DNA of 64,000 nucleotides from NCBI RefSeq assembly GCF_001956295.1, contig NZ_MRTD01000016.1, forward strand, positions 1 to 64,000, read 5' to 3'. Under the pieces are notes generated by a model. It saw only the letters and a program-made list of their open reading frames with translations, was not told the DNA's origin and made no database searches. This document shows positions 10,600 to 19,206 of this stretch, piece by piece (positions within the stretch are counted from its first letter, which is position 1; each line of letters starts with the position of its first letter). Source of the stretch: Paenibacillus sp. FSL A5-0031. GTDB taxonomy: Bacteria; Bacillota; Bacilli; Paenibacillales; Paenibacillaceae. Position numbers and translations under genes: made by a program.

Positions 10600-10915
10600 T
10601 TTATTTACTCCAAATCCGTTGCTGGATAACTGCCGATTCGGTGCGAGTGAGGAAGCTGTTCAGCGCCAATTTGCCCCTCGAGCCTTGCACGATACTCTGC
10701 AACACTGTCTTTCGCGTAAGAAGCTACCGAAGCCTCGTCACTGAACGCACCCAAAGTGCCGCCTGTCGGCAACGCTTTGCCTGCGGCTTTCGCCGCGCGC
10801 CGCGATGACCATCATGTCTTGACGCGAGATCTTGCTGTTCGGATCGAACAGATTGCTGCCCGTGCCTTGTTGACGACATCCCACGAGATGATTTTCTGCG
10901 TACTGCTCGTATTGA
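10600..10915 (-). pseudogene. Decayed partial copy of the SLH xylanase gene
   Basis: From about 10600 to 10868 the sequence closely follows 4463-4745, the last SLH repeats of the intact xylanase, including the final codons and stop, but with an internal deletion of about 13 bases near 10692, substitutions, and a one-base loss near 10800 that breaks the frame. At about 10870 it switches abruptly to a stretch like the GH10 active-site region (compare 7178-7200, coding for SWDVVN). So the piece joins a GH10 fragment to an SLH fragment with about 800 codons missing, and cannot be translated. It is the corpse of a paralogue or the product of a failed tandem duplication. The rest of 10260-10546 and 10916-11046 holds nothing I can support. 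Confidence 0.75.
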
Positions 10916-11046
10916 ACTTGCTAAAATGCGTATGAATTTCATTTTAGTAACTAAGTAAAATAATTGCTGAATTTCAACATACATACCTAAACTGTTCAAA
11001 TGTTCTCACTTAGGGATTTGAAATATATACAAGCACAAAATCAAAT

Positions 11047-11071
11047 AAAAAAAAACGGCATTTCTGCCGTT
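11047..11071 (-). terminator. Rho-independent terminator after tRNA-Ala
   Basis: Minus strand AACGGCA, loop GAAA, TGCCGTT and a long T-run (A-run at 11042-11053 on the plus strand). It lies 14 bases beyond the tRNA CCA end. Confidence 0.85.
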
Positions 11072-11085
11072 CTGATGATAAGGTA

Positions 11086-11159
11086 TGGTGGAGCTAGGCG
11101 GAATCGAACCGCCGACTGATCGCTGCCAGCGACCTATTTTCCCCCTAAACTATAGCCCC
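11086..11159 (-). tRNA. tRNA-Ala (anticodon GGC)
   Basis: A 74-base cloverleaf with encoded CCA. Acceptor stem GGGGCTA/TAGCTCC holds the G3-U70 wobble pair that is the alanine identity element. D-stem GTTT/AAAT is weak and AU-rich; anticodon stem GGTCG/CGATC carries the loop CTGGCAG, anticodon GGC, reading GCC; the T-arm is GGCGG, TTCGATT, CCGCC. The D-arm differs from the usual Bacillus tRNA-Ala (TAGCTCAGCTGGGAG), which is odd. A terminator follows. It is preceded by fragments of other tRNA-Ala-like sequence. Confidence 0.8.
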
Positions 11160-11192
11160 TTATTTAGTTGTGACCCAACTCAACAACTTGAG

Positions 11193-11282
11193 TATAGCCC
11201 CCAAGTTAAATCTTATTGCTCGTTTTTATTTCTTGGGTTGTGCGAACACTACATGGCGTGCTCCCAGCTGAGCTAAGGCCCC
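11193..11282 (-). pseudogene. 5' fragments of tRNA-Ala-like genes
   Basis: On the minus strand, 11282-11261 reads GGGGCCTTAGCTCAGCTGGG and matches the 5' acceptor strand and D-arm of a standard tRNA-Ala. The anticodon arm and 3' half are missing: the following bases cannot fold into a tRNA. A second start-like GGGGCTATA lies at 11201-11193, the same nine bases that open the intact tRNA-Ala(GGC), followed by a small ACTCAA/TTGAGT hairpin. These look like truncated tRNA genes left by deletion or by integration and excision. Confidence 0.5.
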
Positions 11283-11325
11283 AAATGACGACAAGATTGA
11301 TCTTAGCATAGGGTCGTCAAAACTG

Positions 11326-11808
11326 TCAATCCTTATCTATCATACCATTGAGCGGGTGCTTGGACAGCAAATTATTGAGCTCCTTCATGAACATATCAAT
11401 GTCCTTGAATTGGCGATAAACAGATGCGAACCTGACATAAGCTACCTCATCTACAGGATAAAGCTCGTTCATAACGATTCCACCAATATCGCTGCTATCA
11501 ACCTCGGCATGTGCCGTTGTGCGCAGCTCCTTCTCAACCTCGGATACGATTACCTCTAGGCGCTCCACAGGAACCGGACGCTTCTCGCAGGCGCGGATAA
11601 GACCCCGCAATATTTTGTCACGGCTGAACTCTTCACGGCTGCCATCTTTTTTGATGACGATCAGAGGCGTCTCTTCAATCATTTCGAATGTCGTGAAGCG
11701 GCGGCTGCACTTTTCGCATTCACGGCGGCGACGAATGGATTTGTTTTCGTTAGCTGGTCTGGAATCTAATACTTTCGTTCCGGCATAGTCGCAGTATGGG
11801 CATTTCAT
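11326..11808 (-). CDS. nrdR: Transcriptional repressor NrdR
   Basis: A 160-residue regulator of ribonucleotide reductase genes. It has the N-terminal zinc ribbon (CPYC at 3-6, CEKC near 31-34), the arginine-rich RRRREC stretch and an ATP-cone (about residues 46-136, starting PLIVIKKDG) that senses ATP/dATP. Length fits the family (about 150-160). The ATG has a GGAGG site 11 bases upstream. It represses nrd operons by binding NrdR boxes; no nrd gene is in this window. Transcribed divergently from the spore-protein gene and followed by the tRNA fragments. Confidence 0.95.
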   Translation of the reverse strand: MKCPYCDYAGTKVLDSRPANENKSIRRRRECEKCSRRFTTFEMIEETPLIVIKKDGSREEFSRDKILRGLIRACEKRPVPVERLEVIVSEVEKELRTTAHAEVDSSDIGGIVMNELYPVDEVAYVRFASVYRQFKDIDMFMKELNNLLSKHPLNGMIDKD

Positions 11809-11889
11809 GATGCGTATTGCCTCCTTTCTTAGTCGCTAGAGCCTCTAAATGGACTCTTCGAAAAAAAATTTTAATTTCCATGTAATTCC

Positions 11890-11920
11890 TGTAATGAAGT
11901 TCAGATTTTTGCACATAATA
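11890..11920 (+). promoter_or_regulatory. Possible sigma-G type promoter of the spore protein gene
   Basis: TGTAAT (11890-11895) and CATAATA (11914-11920) separated by 18 bases resemble the sigma-G pattern TGAATA-N17/18-CATACTA, as expected for a forespore-expressed SASP gene. The match is partial. Confidence 0.4.
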
Positions 11921-11950
11921 CTTTTACCAACCGCAAGGAGGTGAACATAC

Positions 11951-12169
11951 ATGAGCGCATCCCGCAGCAGTAACCAATTGGTAGTGCCACAAGCGACAGC
12001 TGCCCTTGACCAAATGAAATATGAAGTTGCTCAAGAGCTAGGCATCGCAATTCCGCAAGACGGATACTACGGCAACATGGCTACAAAAGACGCAGGCTCC
12101 ATCGGGGGATACATTACCCGTCGCCTAGTGCAAATTGCCGAGCAATCCCTTGCAGGTCAATACAAATAA
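11951..12169 (+). CDS. Alpha/beta-type small acid-soluble spore protein
   Basis: A 72-residue DNA-binding protein that coats and protects spore DNA and is degraded by the Gpr protease at germination. The two SASP signatures are visible: KYEVAQELGI around residues 23-32, containing the Gpr-type cleavage region, and GYITRRLVQIAEQ near 53-65. Length is normal. The ATG has a perfect AAGGAGGTGA site eight bases upstream. Expected to be made only in the forespore under sigma-G. It shows that the organism is an endospore former. Confidence 0.95.
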   Translation: MSASRSSNQLVVPQATAALDQMKYEVAQELGIAIPQDGYYGNMATKDAGSIGGYITRRLVQIAEQSLAGQYK

Positions 12170-12200
12170 TGATTCATTAAAAGTTGTATGAATAACCGAA

Positions 12201-12242
12201 GCTTTGGCAGGGCTCGTCCATGAAGAGACGAGCCTCCAAGGC
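12201..12242 (+). terminator. Terminator of the spore protein gene
   Basis: Two-part hairpin: outer arms GCTTTGG/CCAAGGC and inner arms GGCTCGTC/GACGAGCC with an 8-base loop, then TTCATTTATTTT. It lies in the convergent gap between the SASP and transglycosylase genes. Confidence 0.65.
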
Positions 12243-12276
12243 TTCATTTATTTTCGTTATCGTTAAGGATCATCCA

Positions 12277-12843
12277 TTAAAGACTCGGATATAAGTCCTT
12301 ATACTTATTATAATAGTAAATGACTCTCTGCACATAGTGTCTAGTTTCTCCAAACGGAATTTCTTTAACCGATTCGATCGTTCCATCCCAAGTCCCCGAG
12401 TCAAGCCACTTGCGAACATTTCCTGGACCCGCGTTGTATGCAGCAATTGCAGCTATCTTATTTTGATCAAATTGTTGACTAAGAGATCTTAAATACCACG
12501 CGCCAACCTCAATGCTAACATCTGCACGATTCATAAGCATGTCATCCGTTACGGCTTGAAATCCTGCTTTTTGAACGACCCATGCAGCCGTATCAGGCAT
12601 AATTTGCATTAAGCCCAGTGCACCCTTCTTCGATTCCTTGCCTGTCTGAAAATTACTTTCACTGCGAATAATCGCGGCGACTAAATGCGACTCAACGCCA
12701 TAGTTAGAAGCACTTGCACGAATGTCTTCTTTGTAATGAACCGGATACATCCACTCCGCAAGCCAATCTGATTTGAGAAATAAAATTGTCAATAAACCGA
12801 GCAGCAGGACGAGCAGCACCCTTTTCTTTTGGAATACCCTCAT
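12277..12843 (-). CDS. Membrane-anchored lytic transglycosylase (SLT domain)
   Basis: Cuts the MurNAc-GlcNAc bond of peptidoglycan with 1,6-anhydro product formation. One N-terminal membrane helix (about residues 8-27) is followed by the SLT/lysozyme-like fold: catalytic glutamate in RSESNF, then GALGLMQIMPDTA and AYNAGPGNVRKWL, all family motifs. I place the start at the ATG at 12843 (188 residues), because it overlaps the coaE stop as ATGA, a sign of translational coupling; a GTG three codons upstream also exists. Last gene of the polA-mutM-ytaF-coaE operon. Confidence 0.88.
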   Translation of the reverse strand: MRVFQKKRVLLVLLLGLLTILFLKSDWLAEWMYPVHYKEDIRASASNYGVESHLVAAIIRSESNFQTGKESKKGALGLMQIMPDTAAWVVQKAGFQAVTDDMLMNRADVSIEVGAWYLRSLSQQFDQNKIAAIAAYNAGPGNVRKWLDSGTWDGTIESVKEIPFGETRHYVQRVIYYYNKYKDLYPSL

Positions 12844-13436
12844 GGCAAACACTTACTTTTCCAAAATTCATCCAGCTGACGCTTCGTCTCCTCCAGCGAT
12901 CCGCTGTTATCGATGACCCAATCCGCTTTCAGTCTCTTTTGTTCAATGTCCATTTGCAGTGCGATGCGCCGGCTTGCTTCTTCTTCAGGCAATTGGTTTC
13001 GTTCCATTAAGCGTTTTTTCTGAAGCTCAGCGGGTACATATACGACCAAAATGCCTTCGTACAGATTCTCCTGCTTCGTCTCGTACAGCAGCGGCACGTC
13101 AGCTACTACTAATCGTTCTGGATAATGCTCTGCGTAAGTATGTATGGTTTGCTGCATCCGCGCCCGTATAGCTGGATGGGTTATGGATTCAAGCTTTGCT
13201 AATGATTGTTTATCGCGAAACACAATTTCGCCGAGAGCTTTGCGGTTAAGAGAACCGTCCGTTTCAAGGACAGCTTGTCCAAACGTAGAGGCGATTGCCT
13301 CTAATGCTGGTTCCCCGGGAAGTACAACCTCCCTTGCGACTTGATCGGCATCGACCAGCAGCGCACCGCGTTCGACGAGCATGTTTGCGATTGTGCTTTT
13401 GCCGCTGGCAATACCGCCGGTTAATCCGATTATCAT
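12840..13436 (-). CDS. coaE: Dephospho-CoA kinase
   Basis: Catalyses the last step of coenzyme A synthesis, ATP-dependent phosphorylation of the 3'-OH of dephospho-CoA. The P-loop GLTGGIASGKST opens the protein; ADQVAREV (substrate-binding region), HPAIR and DVPLLYE are further family motifs. I choose the ATG at 13436 (198 residues, MIIGLTGG), because GAGGTG six bases upstream is the best site and the family normally begins this way; a GTG at 13445 would add three residues. Its stop overlaps the transglycosylase start by four bases. Confidence 0.95.
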   Translation of the reverse strand: MIIGLTGGIASGKSTIANMLVERGALLVDADQVAREVVLPGEPALEAIASTFGQAVLETDGSLNRKALGEIVFRDKQSLAKLESITHPAIRARMQQTIHTYAEHYPERLVVADVPLLYETKQENLYEGILVVYVPAELQKKRLMERNQLPEEEASRRIALQMDIEQKRLKADWVIDNSGSLEETKRQLDEFWKSKCLP

Positions 13437-13451
13437 CCTTTTCACCTCAAG

Positions 13452-14174
13452 TTATAACAGCTTCATGATTCCGATTATGATTAATAATATGCCTGGCAGC
13501 ATAGCTAATGTCTGCATCCCTTTCCAAGCGGAGAAACGAAAGCCAAAACGGATGCCGCCTACAAGAAAAAGCGCGCTCGCCGCCGCTATGGTTAAAGCCG
13601 TAAGTAAGGAAGGCAATCCGATCAACGCAGCCCCAAGTCCAGCTCCAAATGCATCAAGTGATAATGCAAAGCCAAGCATGACGGCCTCCGATGCAGAGAT
13701 GGTGCCTGATTTATCGACGTCAGCCGACTGTGGCGTGCGCAAAATCTGAATAACGAGCCCTAGACGCTTCAGCTCTACCATAACGACAAGCGCAGCACTC
13801 GCGATCTCTCCGGCATGTGTTTTTGCACCAGCTTCTGCCGAAGCAGCACTTTCTTGTACTGCGGTTTCTACGTGCTCATGCCTCACATCATCCTGCTGCT
13901 GTTTGTTTCGTCTAAGCTGCAATAGCGCCCAGACACCAATCAGCATGAGGACACATGCGCCAATGAGACGCGCAACGAATTCAGACAGGAACGTGGTTAT
14001 CAATCCGCCAACTTGCATGGACAAATAAATAATAATACCAGAGCAGCAAGCAATAATCAGTATTGACACGATCGGTATGCGGATCCTCCGCAAACCGTAA
14101 GTAACGCCTACACCAAAACCGTCTACGCTAACAGCAACAGCAAGAACTAATAGTGAAACTACATGCGCGAACAA
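13452..14174 (-). CDS. ytaF: Sporulation membrane protein YtaF (MntP-like)
   Basis: A polytopic membrane protein of about 240 residues with six predicted helices. The repeated motifs VSVDGFGVGVTYG near the N-terminus and LSLDAFGAGLGAALIG in the second half are inverted-repeat signatures of the YtaF/MntP family. YtaF is linked to sporulation in Bacillus; its transport role is not settled. The hydrophilic stretch in the middle (about 105-140) is the inter-repeat loop. The open frame can begin at a GTG at 14195, but a GGGGAGGG site lies inside that extension, nine bases before a TTG at 14174, so I take the TTG. The setting between mutM and coaE is the same as in Bacillus. Confidence 0.88.
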   Translation of the reverse strand: MFAHVVSLLVLAVAVSVDGFGVGVTYGLRRIRIPIVSILIIACCSGIIIYLSMQVGGLITTFLSEFVARLIGACVLMLIGVWALLQLRRNKQQQDDVRHEHVETAVQESAASAEAGAKTHAGEIASAALVVMVELKRLGLVIQILRTPQSADVDKSGTISASEAVMLGFALSLDAFGAGLGAALIGLPSLLTALTIAAASALFLVGGIRFGFRFSAWKGMQTLAMLPGILLIIIGIMKLL

Positions 14175-14314
14175 TGTTTTAGTCCCTCCCCGCACAGCGG
14201 CGATCCGGCTTACAAGAAGCTGTAAGTAGACATCCGCCTATTGTTCGTAACACACTTATCATATGCGGGGAGTATTTGACTGTGCATGCTGGTTAACATT
14301 TGCTGCGATTCGTA

Positions 14315-15157
14315 TTATTTTGCTGATGCTTGCAGTGTCTGGCATTTATTGCAAATATGCGTACCACGGCCGCCAACGACAAATTTATGGATCGGTCTTG
14401 AACAGGTTGGACAAGGCTCATCCTTCTTGCCGTATACAAGCAGCTGATGCTGAAACATTCCCATTTCGCCTTGTCCATTAACGTACGATTTAATGGACGA
14501 ACCGCCTGCTTCAACTGCATTTCCAAGTGTCGAGCGTATCGCTTCATAAAGTCGCTTCCATTCGGCCGGCTTCAATGTGTTAGGTGTTCGCTCCGGATGG
14601 ATACGTGCTTGAAATAAAGCTTCGTCTACATAAATGTTGCCCAAACCAACAATATGCTCTTGATTAAGCAATAGCGGCTTAATCTTAGTCGCGCGTTTCT
14701 CGAGTTTTCCGCGAAGCGCTTCTAGCGAAAAGGCTGGCTCAAGCGGCTCTATACCAAGCTTGTTAAGCGGCGGAAGCTCAAGCTCCTGCCCTTCTTCAAA
14801 TAAATGCATCGTACCGAACTGGCGAACGTCCTTATAACGCAAATCCGTGCCATCTTCGAAATGAAAGATAACATGGGTATGCAGCTCAATCGGCTCTTCA
14901 GATGGGAAAACCCCATATCGGCCTTCCATTCGCAAATGCGATACAAGTACGAGCCCGTCCAAGATGATCCGCAAAAATTTGCCGCGTCGCTCAACCGTCT
15001 GGATCGTATGTCCGACAAGCGCATCCGCGAACTGTTCAGGTTCTGCTGGACGCTGTATAATACGCGGGAGTCTAACGGTTACTGATTGGATTCGTTTTCC
15101 CGCTACAAGTTCAATTAATGTTCTTCTAACTGTTTCTACCTCTGGCAATTCAGGCAT
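14315..15157 (-). CDS. mutM: Formamidopyrimidine-DNA glycosylase (Fpg/MutM)
   Basis: A 280-residue base-excision repair enzyme that removes 8-oxoguanine and formamidopyrimidines and cuts the abasic site by beta/delta-elimination. The mature N-terminus PELPEVETVRR supplies the catalytic proline and glutamate; the catalytic lysine lies in RRGKFL; VGLGNIYVDEALF precedes the helix-two-turn-helix; the C-terminal zinc finger has CPTC and CNKC. Length is normal and no key residue is missing. Good GAGGTGAGGAG site. It sits 48 bases downstream of polA. Confidence 0.96.
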   Translation of the reverse strand: MPELPEVETVRRTLIELVAGKRIQSVTVRLPRIIQRPAEPEQFADALVGHTIQTVERRGKFLRIILDGLVLVSHLRMEGRYGVFPSEEPIELHTHVIFHFEDGTDLRYKDVRQFGTMHLFEEGQELELPPLNKLGIEPLEPAFSLEALRGKLEKRATKIKPLLLNQEHIVGLGNIYVDEALFQARIHPERTPNTLKPAEWKRLYEAIRSTLGNAVEAGGSSIKSYVNGQGEMGMFQHQLLVYGKKDEPCPTCSRPIHKFVVGGRGTHICNKCQTLQASAK

Positions 15158-15205
15158 TTCTCCTCACCTCAACAACCATTATACCCGAAACTGCCCGCCA
15201 GTGGG

Positions 15206-17884
15206 TTACTTTGCTTCATACCAATTGTCACCGAAACTCATATCGGCCTTCAAAGGAACATCAAGTTTGAGCGCTCCAGCCATCACTTCAGGCACAAGCG
15301 TCTTCATCAGCTCCAGCTCCTCTTGCGGCACTTCGAACACGAGCTCATCGTGCACCTGCAGCAACATGCGGCTCTTCAGCTTGCGTTCGCGCAGCGCAGC
15401 GTCCATATGGACCATGGCCAGCTTAATAATATCTGCCGCAGTACCTTGAATCGGTGTATTCATCGCCGTACGTTCAGCAAAGGATCGCAAGTTGAAATTA
15501 GAAGCATTGATGTCATTCAGATAACGCCTGCGCTCCAGCAGTGTGGCCACATACCCGTCGCGCTTCGCTTGCTGAACGATATCGTGCATATATTGGCGAA
15601 CGCCTTTGAAAACTTCCTTGTAATCCGCAATAAACTTTCCTGCTTCATTACGGGAAATGCCAAGGTTTTGCGATAAGCCAAAATCGCTGATGCCATACAC
15701 GATGCCGAAGTTGACCGCTTTTGCCGAACGACGCATGTTGGAATCAACCTCTTCGGCAGTTACGCCGAATACATCCATCGCTGTTTTGGTGTGAATATCC
15801 ATGTCCTTAATGAACGCTTCCTTCATATTCTCATCATCAGCAATATGTGCGAGCACACGAAGCTCAATTTGTGAATAGTCAGCTGCTACGATGGACCAGC
15901 CCGGCTCGGACGGCACAAAGGCTTTCCTAATTTGGCGTCCTTCCTCAAGACGAATCGGAATGTTCTGCAGGTTAGGGAACTGACTGCTTAGACGACCGGT
16001 AGCAGCAATGGTCTGGCGATAATACGTGTGTATTTTGCCTGTTTCCTTGCGCACCTCTTTAAGCAAGCCTTCCACATACGTGGATTGCAGCTTCGAGAGC
16101 TGACGATAATGCAGGATAAGCGGAATAATCTCGTGATAAGGCGCAAGCTCCTCCAGCACTTCAGCATCCGTCGAATAACCTGTTTTCGTCTTTTTCTTAG
16201 CAGGCAGGCCAAGCTTCTCGAATAAAATCTCACCCAGCTGCTTTGGCGATCCGATATTAAATTCCGTACCAGCAAGCTTGTACACGCTGCTAATGATTGT
16301 TGTCAACTTACTCTCCAAGTTACGGCCAAGCGCCTCCAACTCCTCGGACTTTACTTTAATGCCCTGAAACTCCATCCCTGCAAGAATGCGGGACAATGGA
16401 TGCTCCATGTCAAAATAAAGCTTGCTCATGCCCGTATTGCTTAACTCTTCGGTTAACAGAGGCACGAGCTTCCGAACCGCTTCCGCTTTCAGCGATAAAT
16501 GGCGGTAAAGCGTATCGGCATCAGGCACTCTGAATTTCGCGCCTTTGCCATAAACAGCTTCATCCGGCGGCAGTGTCGACAGCCCCTGCTTCTCATTAAT
16601 GCCGCTTAATGTCTGGCTTGCTTCTGTAGGATCGAGCAAATAGGCTGCCAGCTGCACATCAAAAGCAGAACCCTCGAAGCTGATTCCGCTCCATTTGAGT
16701 GCGAGCTCCACCTTATGGAGATCAAAGCCGTATTTCGGCTTGTCCGCTTGTTCGAGCCAGTCGCGAAGCTTCGCTGCGAAAGGCTGCTTAAGCACTGAAT
16801 ATGGCATTACATACACCGCTTCATCGGTGGCGATAGCAAGGCCAATCAGCTCGGCATGATGCGGATTCTCCCCAATGGCTTCGATATACAAGCCATTTTT
16901 GTCCGACTGCTGGAGCAGCTGAATAAGCTTCTCCAGCATCTCTGCGTCTTTTTCTGATTCGATCACATTAATATTCAAATCAGCAGCAGCAGCTTCGGCT
17001 TCCTTATCCATATCGCCTGCTTCAGCACCTAGCTCCAAGCGATCAATTAATGATTTGAATTCCAGCTTGCGGAACGCCTCAGCCAGCTTCGAACCATCAT
17101 ACCCGGCATAACGAATGTCATCGATAGACTTTTCTATAGGCACTTCACGGAAGATCGTCGCCAAGCGCTTGCTCATCGTAGCATCATCTTTATGGCTCTC
17201 AATGTTTTCCTTCAGCTTGCCCTTCAGCTTGTCCAAGTTATCAAGCACGCTTTCAACCGATCCATGCTCATGAAGCAGCTTAAGCGCCGTTTTCTCGCCT
17301 ACGCCCGGAACTCCAGGGATGTTGTCTGAGGTATCCCCCATGAGCCCCTTAAGATCGATAATTTGCATCGGCACAAGGCCGTATTTCTCTTGGATTGTCT
17401 CTGGTGTGTAAAGTTCAACATCACTAACGCCTTTGCGTGTTACCGCAATGGTTACTTTGTCTGAAGCAAGCTGCAGCATATCTTTATCTCCAGTAACGAC
17501 AAAAGTTTCTACACCTTTCTCGTCGGCTGCCTTCGTTAGCGTACCGATAATATCATCGGCCTCGTAACCAGACAGCTCAAACTGCGAAATGCTGAAGGCT
17601 TGAAGCAGCTCCTTAAGCACTGGGAATTGCTCTGACAGCTCTGGCGGTGTCTTTTGTCTTCCGCCTTTATATTCTGCATAACCTTCATGGCGAAAAGTGA
17701 CCTTGCCGGCATCAAATGCAACCAGCACATGAGTCGGCTTTTCTTGTTCAAGCAGCTTAAGCAGCATCGTTGTAAACCCAAAAATCGCATTCGTGTGATT
17801 GCCCGCCGAATTCGTGAGCGGCGGCAAAGCAAAAAACGCACGGTAGATTATACTGTTTCCGTCAATTAGCATCCATTTTTCCAT
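15206..17884 (-). CDS. polA: DNA polymerase I
   Basis: An 892-residue repair and Okazaki-processing polymerase. Residues 1-290 are the 5'-3' nuclease (DGNSIIYRAF, ELSGYEADDIIG, VTGDKDMLQL, GLMGDTSDNIPGVPG). The middle domain (about 310-480) has the 3'-5' exonuclease fold but lacks the DxE pair: it reads GLYIEAIG where an active enzyme has DTE, so proofreading is probably absent, as in Bacillus polymerases. The polymerase domain holds motif A (DYSQIELRVLAHI), motif B (RRSAKAVNFGIVYG) and motif C (VHDELVFEVP). First gene of the operon. Confidence 0.97.
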   Translation of the reverse strand: MEKWMLIDGNSIIYRAFFALPPLTNSAGNHTNAIFGFTTMLLKLLEQEKPTHVLVAFDAGKVTFRHEGYAEYKGGRQKTPPELSEQFPVLKELLQAFSISQFELSGYEADDIIGTLTKAADEKGVETFVVTGDKDMLQLASDKVTIAVTRKGVSDVELYTPETIQEKYGLVPMQIIDLKGLMGDTSDNIPGVPGVGEKTALKLLHEHGSVESVLDNLDKLKGKLKENIESHKDDATMSKRLATIFREVPIEKSIDDIRYAGYDGSKLAEAFRKLEFKSLIDRLELGAEAGDMDKEAEAAAADLNINVIESEKDAEMLEKLIQLLQQSDKNGLYIEAIGENPHHAELIGLAIATDEAVYVMPYSVLKQPFAAKLRDWLEQADKPKYGFDLHKVELALKWSGISFEGSAFDVQLAAYLLDPTEASQTLSGINEKQGLSTLPPDEAVYGKGAKFRVPDADTLYRHLSLKAEAVRKLVPLLTEELSNTGMSKLYFDMEHPLSRILAGMEFQGIKVKSEELEALGRNLESKLTTIISSVYKLAGTEFNIGSPKQLGEILFEKLGLPAKKKTKTGYSTDAEVLEELAPYHEIIPLILHYRQLSKLQSTYVEGLLKEVRKETGKIHTYYRQTIAATGRLSSQFPNLQNIPIRLEEGRQIRKAFVPSEPGWSIVAADYSQIELRVLAHIADDENMKEAFIKDMDIHTKTAMDVFGVTAEEVDSNMRRSAKAVNFGIVYGISDFGLSQNLGISRNEAGKFIADYKEVFKGVRQYMHDIVQQAKRDGYVATLLERRRYLNDINASNFNLRSFAERTAMNTPIQGTAADIIKLAMVHMDAALRERKLKSRMLLQVHDELVFEVPQEELELMKTLVPEVMAGALKLDVPLKADMSFGDNWYEAK

Positions 17885-17934
17885 AAGGAATCAACACCTT
17901 CTTTATGTAACATTCATACCTTTAAGTATACCAC

Positions 17935-17980
17935 AAAAAGGGCTATTCCCAAGCATCGCTGCGATGGGATAGCCCTTTTT
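17935..17980 (-). terminator. Rho-independent terminator of the EAL gene
   Basis: Arms AAAAAGGGCTATTCCC and GGGATAGCCCTTTTT around a 15-base loop, with a T-run on both strands. It lies just beyond the stop of the EAL gene and before polA. Confidence 0.88.
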
Positions 17981-17988
17981 TGTATCTG

Positions 17989-19206
17989 TTACATCATGGA
18001 GTGAAAAGGAGCAGGCCTGCCTAATAAATAACCTTGAGCGTATTCAATCCCCATCTCACGCACCTTCGCAAGCTCCGCTTCAAGTTCTATGCCTTCGGCG
18101 ATAATGGAAATATCCATTTTTGCTGCAATCTGAACCAGCGTGTACAAAATATGCTCTTTCATCTCATCCAAGTGGATATTCTGAATAATCGACCGATCCA
18201 CCTTCAAATAATCAGGACGCAGCTCAGCGATTGATTGTAAGGACGAATAACCCGCTCCAACATCATCAATTGCAATTTGATAACCTTGGCTTCGGTAATG
18301 CTCCAACGCCTTTTTCACAGAGCCAAAATCCGCGATTGAGCTTCGTTCTGTAATTTCAAATACGACATGATGGGGCGATAGCTTATGCTGCTCCAGCAGA
18401 CTGAGCGTTTGGCCAGGCGAGAAGCTTGGATCCTCCATAATTTGCGCCATCACATTGATGAATAGCTTTTGCCCTGGCATGAGCCTCAGACAGCCGTCTA
18501 TCGCCTTTTCTCTCGCCAGTCTATCCAAGCTATAAGTCAATCCTTCCTGCTCAGCACACTGAAAGAGCTCCATAGGTCCATTAAACCAAGTTTGATCCTG
18601 CGTACGCGATAGCGCTTCGAAGCCAAATACCTCTCCTTCGCGCAGCAGCGATACGATAGGCTGATATACTGGCTGAATAAGCCGCTCGCTAATGACTCGT
18701 TCCAGAGCTCGGCGCTTCAAGCTTCGTTCCATCGATCCAGCGGATTGCCCGTGCAAAATTGCTTTTTTCATCGCATCATACCAGACGAGGCCATCCACAG
18801 GGTCATTGTCATTGGGTACGACAGATACACCAACATGAAGCTTCCCAAGCACATCAGATAGCCCCTCAAAGCAAATCTCCTCTGCAAATTGTTTCTCCCA
18901 ATCAGCGGTATGCTTATAGGCCAGCTCAAGCAGCCAGTCCTCCTGCAGCATTTGATGCCCGGCCGGCAAACGCATATGGATAAATAAATCCTCCTTCATC
19001 CACTGCAGCCCTTCATATAGTAGAGAGCTTCCAAATGCAGCCTTCACCTCATTCTCTGCAAAAACACGCCATTTCTCATGCTGCGCGGATAAATGATTTT
19101 TCCGAACATCCGTAGGAAACTGCCATGATAAATAAATAATACCAAGATGACCCGAGCTCACGTTTTCCGTATCGTTTAGCCGCCATATGTCCCGTAGTTG
19201 TCTCAA
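17989..19206 (-). CDS. EAL-domain cyclic di-GMP phosphodiesterase
   Basis: A 405-residue protein with an uncharacterised N-terminal part (1-155) and an EAL domain (about 160-400) that should hydrolyse c-di-GMP to pGpG. All main catalytic residues are present: EAL in GFEALSR, N in INVMAQ, E in EITERS, the aspartate pair in IDDVGAGYSS, K in LKVDRS, E in AEGIE and the final Q in EYAQGYLLGR. No membrane helix is seen, so it is cytosolic. Its ATG overlaps the stop of the GGDEF gene as ATGA, so the two opposing enzymes are translationally coupled. Confidence 0.92.
   Translation of the reverse strand: MRQLRDIWRLNDTENVSSGHLGIIYLSWQFPTDVRKNHLSAQHEKWRVFAENEVKAAFGSSLLYEGLQWMKEDLFIHMRLPAGHQMLQEDWLLELAYKHTADWEKQFAEEICFEGLSDVLGKLHVGVSVVPNDNDPVDGLVWYDAMKKAILHGQSAGSMERSLKRRALERVISERLIQPVYQPIVSLLREGEVFGFEALSRTQDQTWFNGPMELFQCAEQEGLTYSLDRLAREKAIDGCLRLMPGQKLFINVMAQIMEDPSFSPGQTLSLLEQHKLSPHHVVFEITERSSIADFGSVKKALEHYRSQGYQIAIDDVGAGYSSLQSIAELRPDYLKVDRSIIQNIHLDEMKEHILYTLVQIAAKMDISIIAEGIELEAELAKVREMGIEYAQGYLLGRPAPFHSMM

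Noticed and set aside
10724-10999. A 91-codon open frame on the minus strand
   Set aside because: It runs out of frame through the decayed xylanase copy and has no ribosome site.
11086-11282. A split tRNA-Ala interrupted by a group I intron
   Set aside because: The downstream part is a complete tRNA by itself, and no intron core motifs are seen between the two parts.
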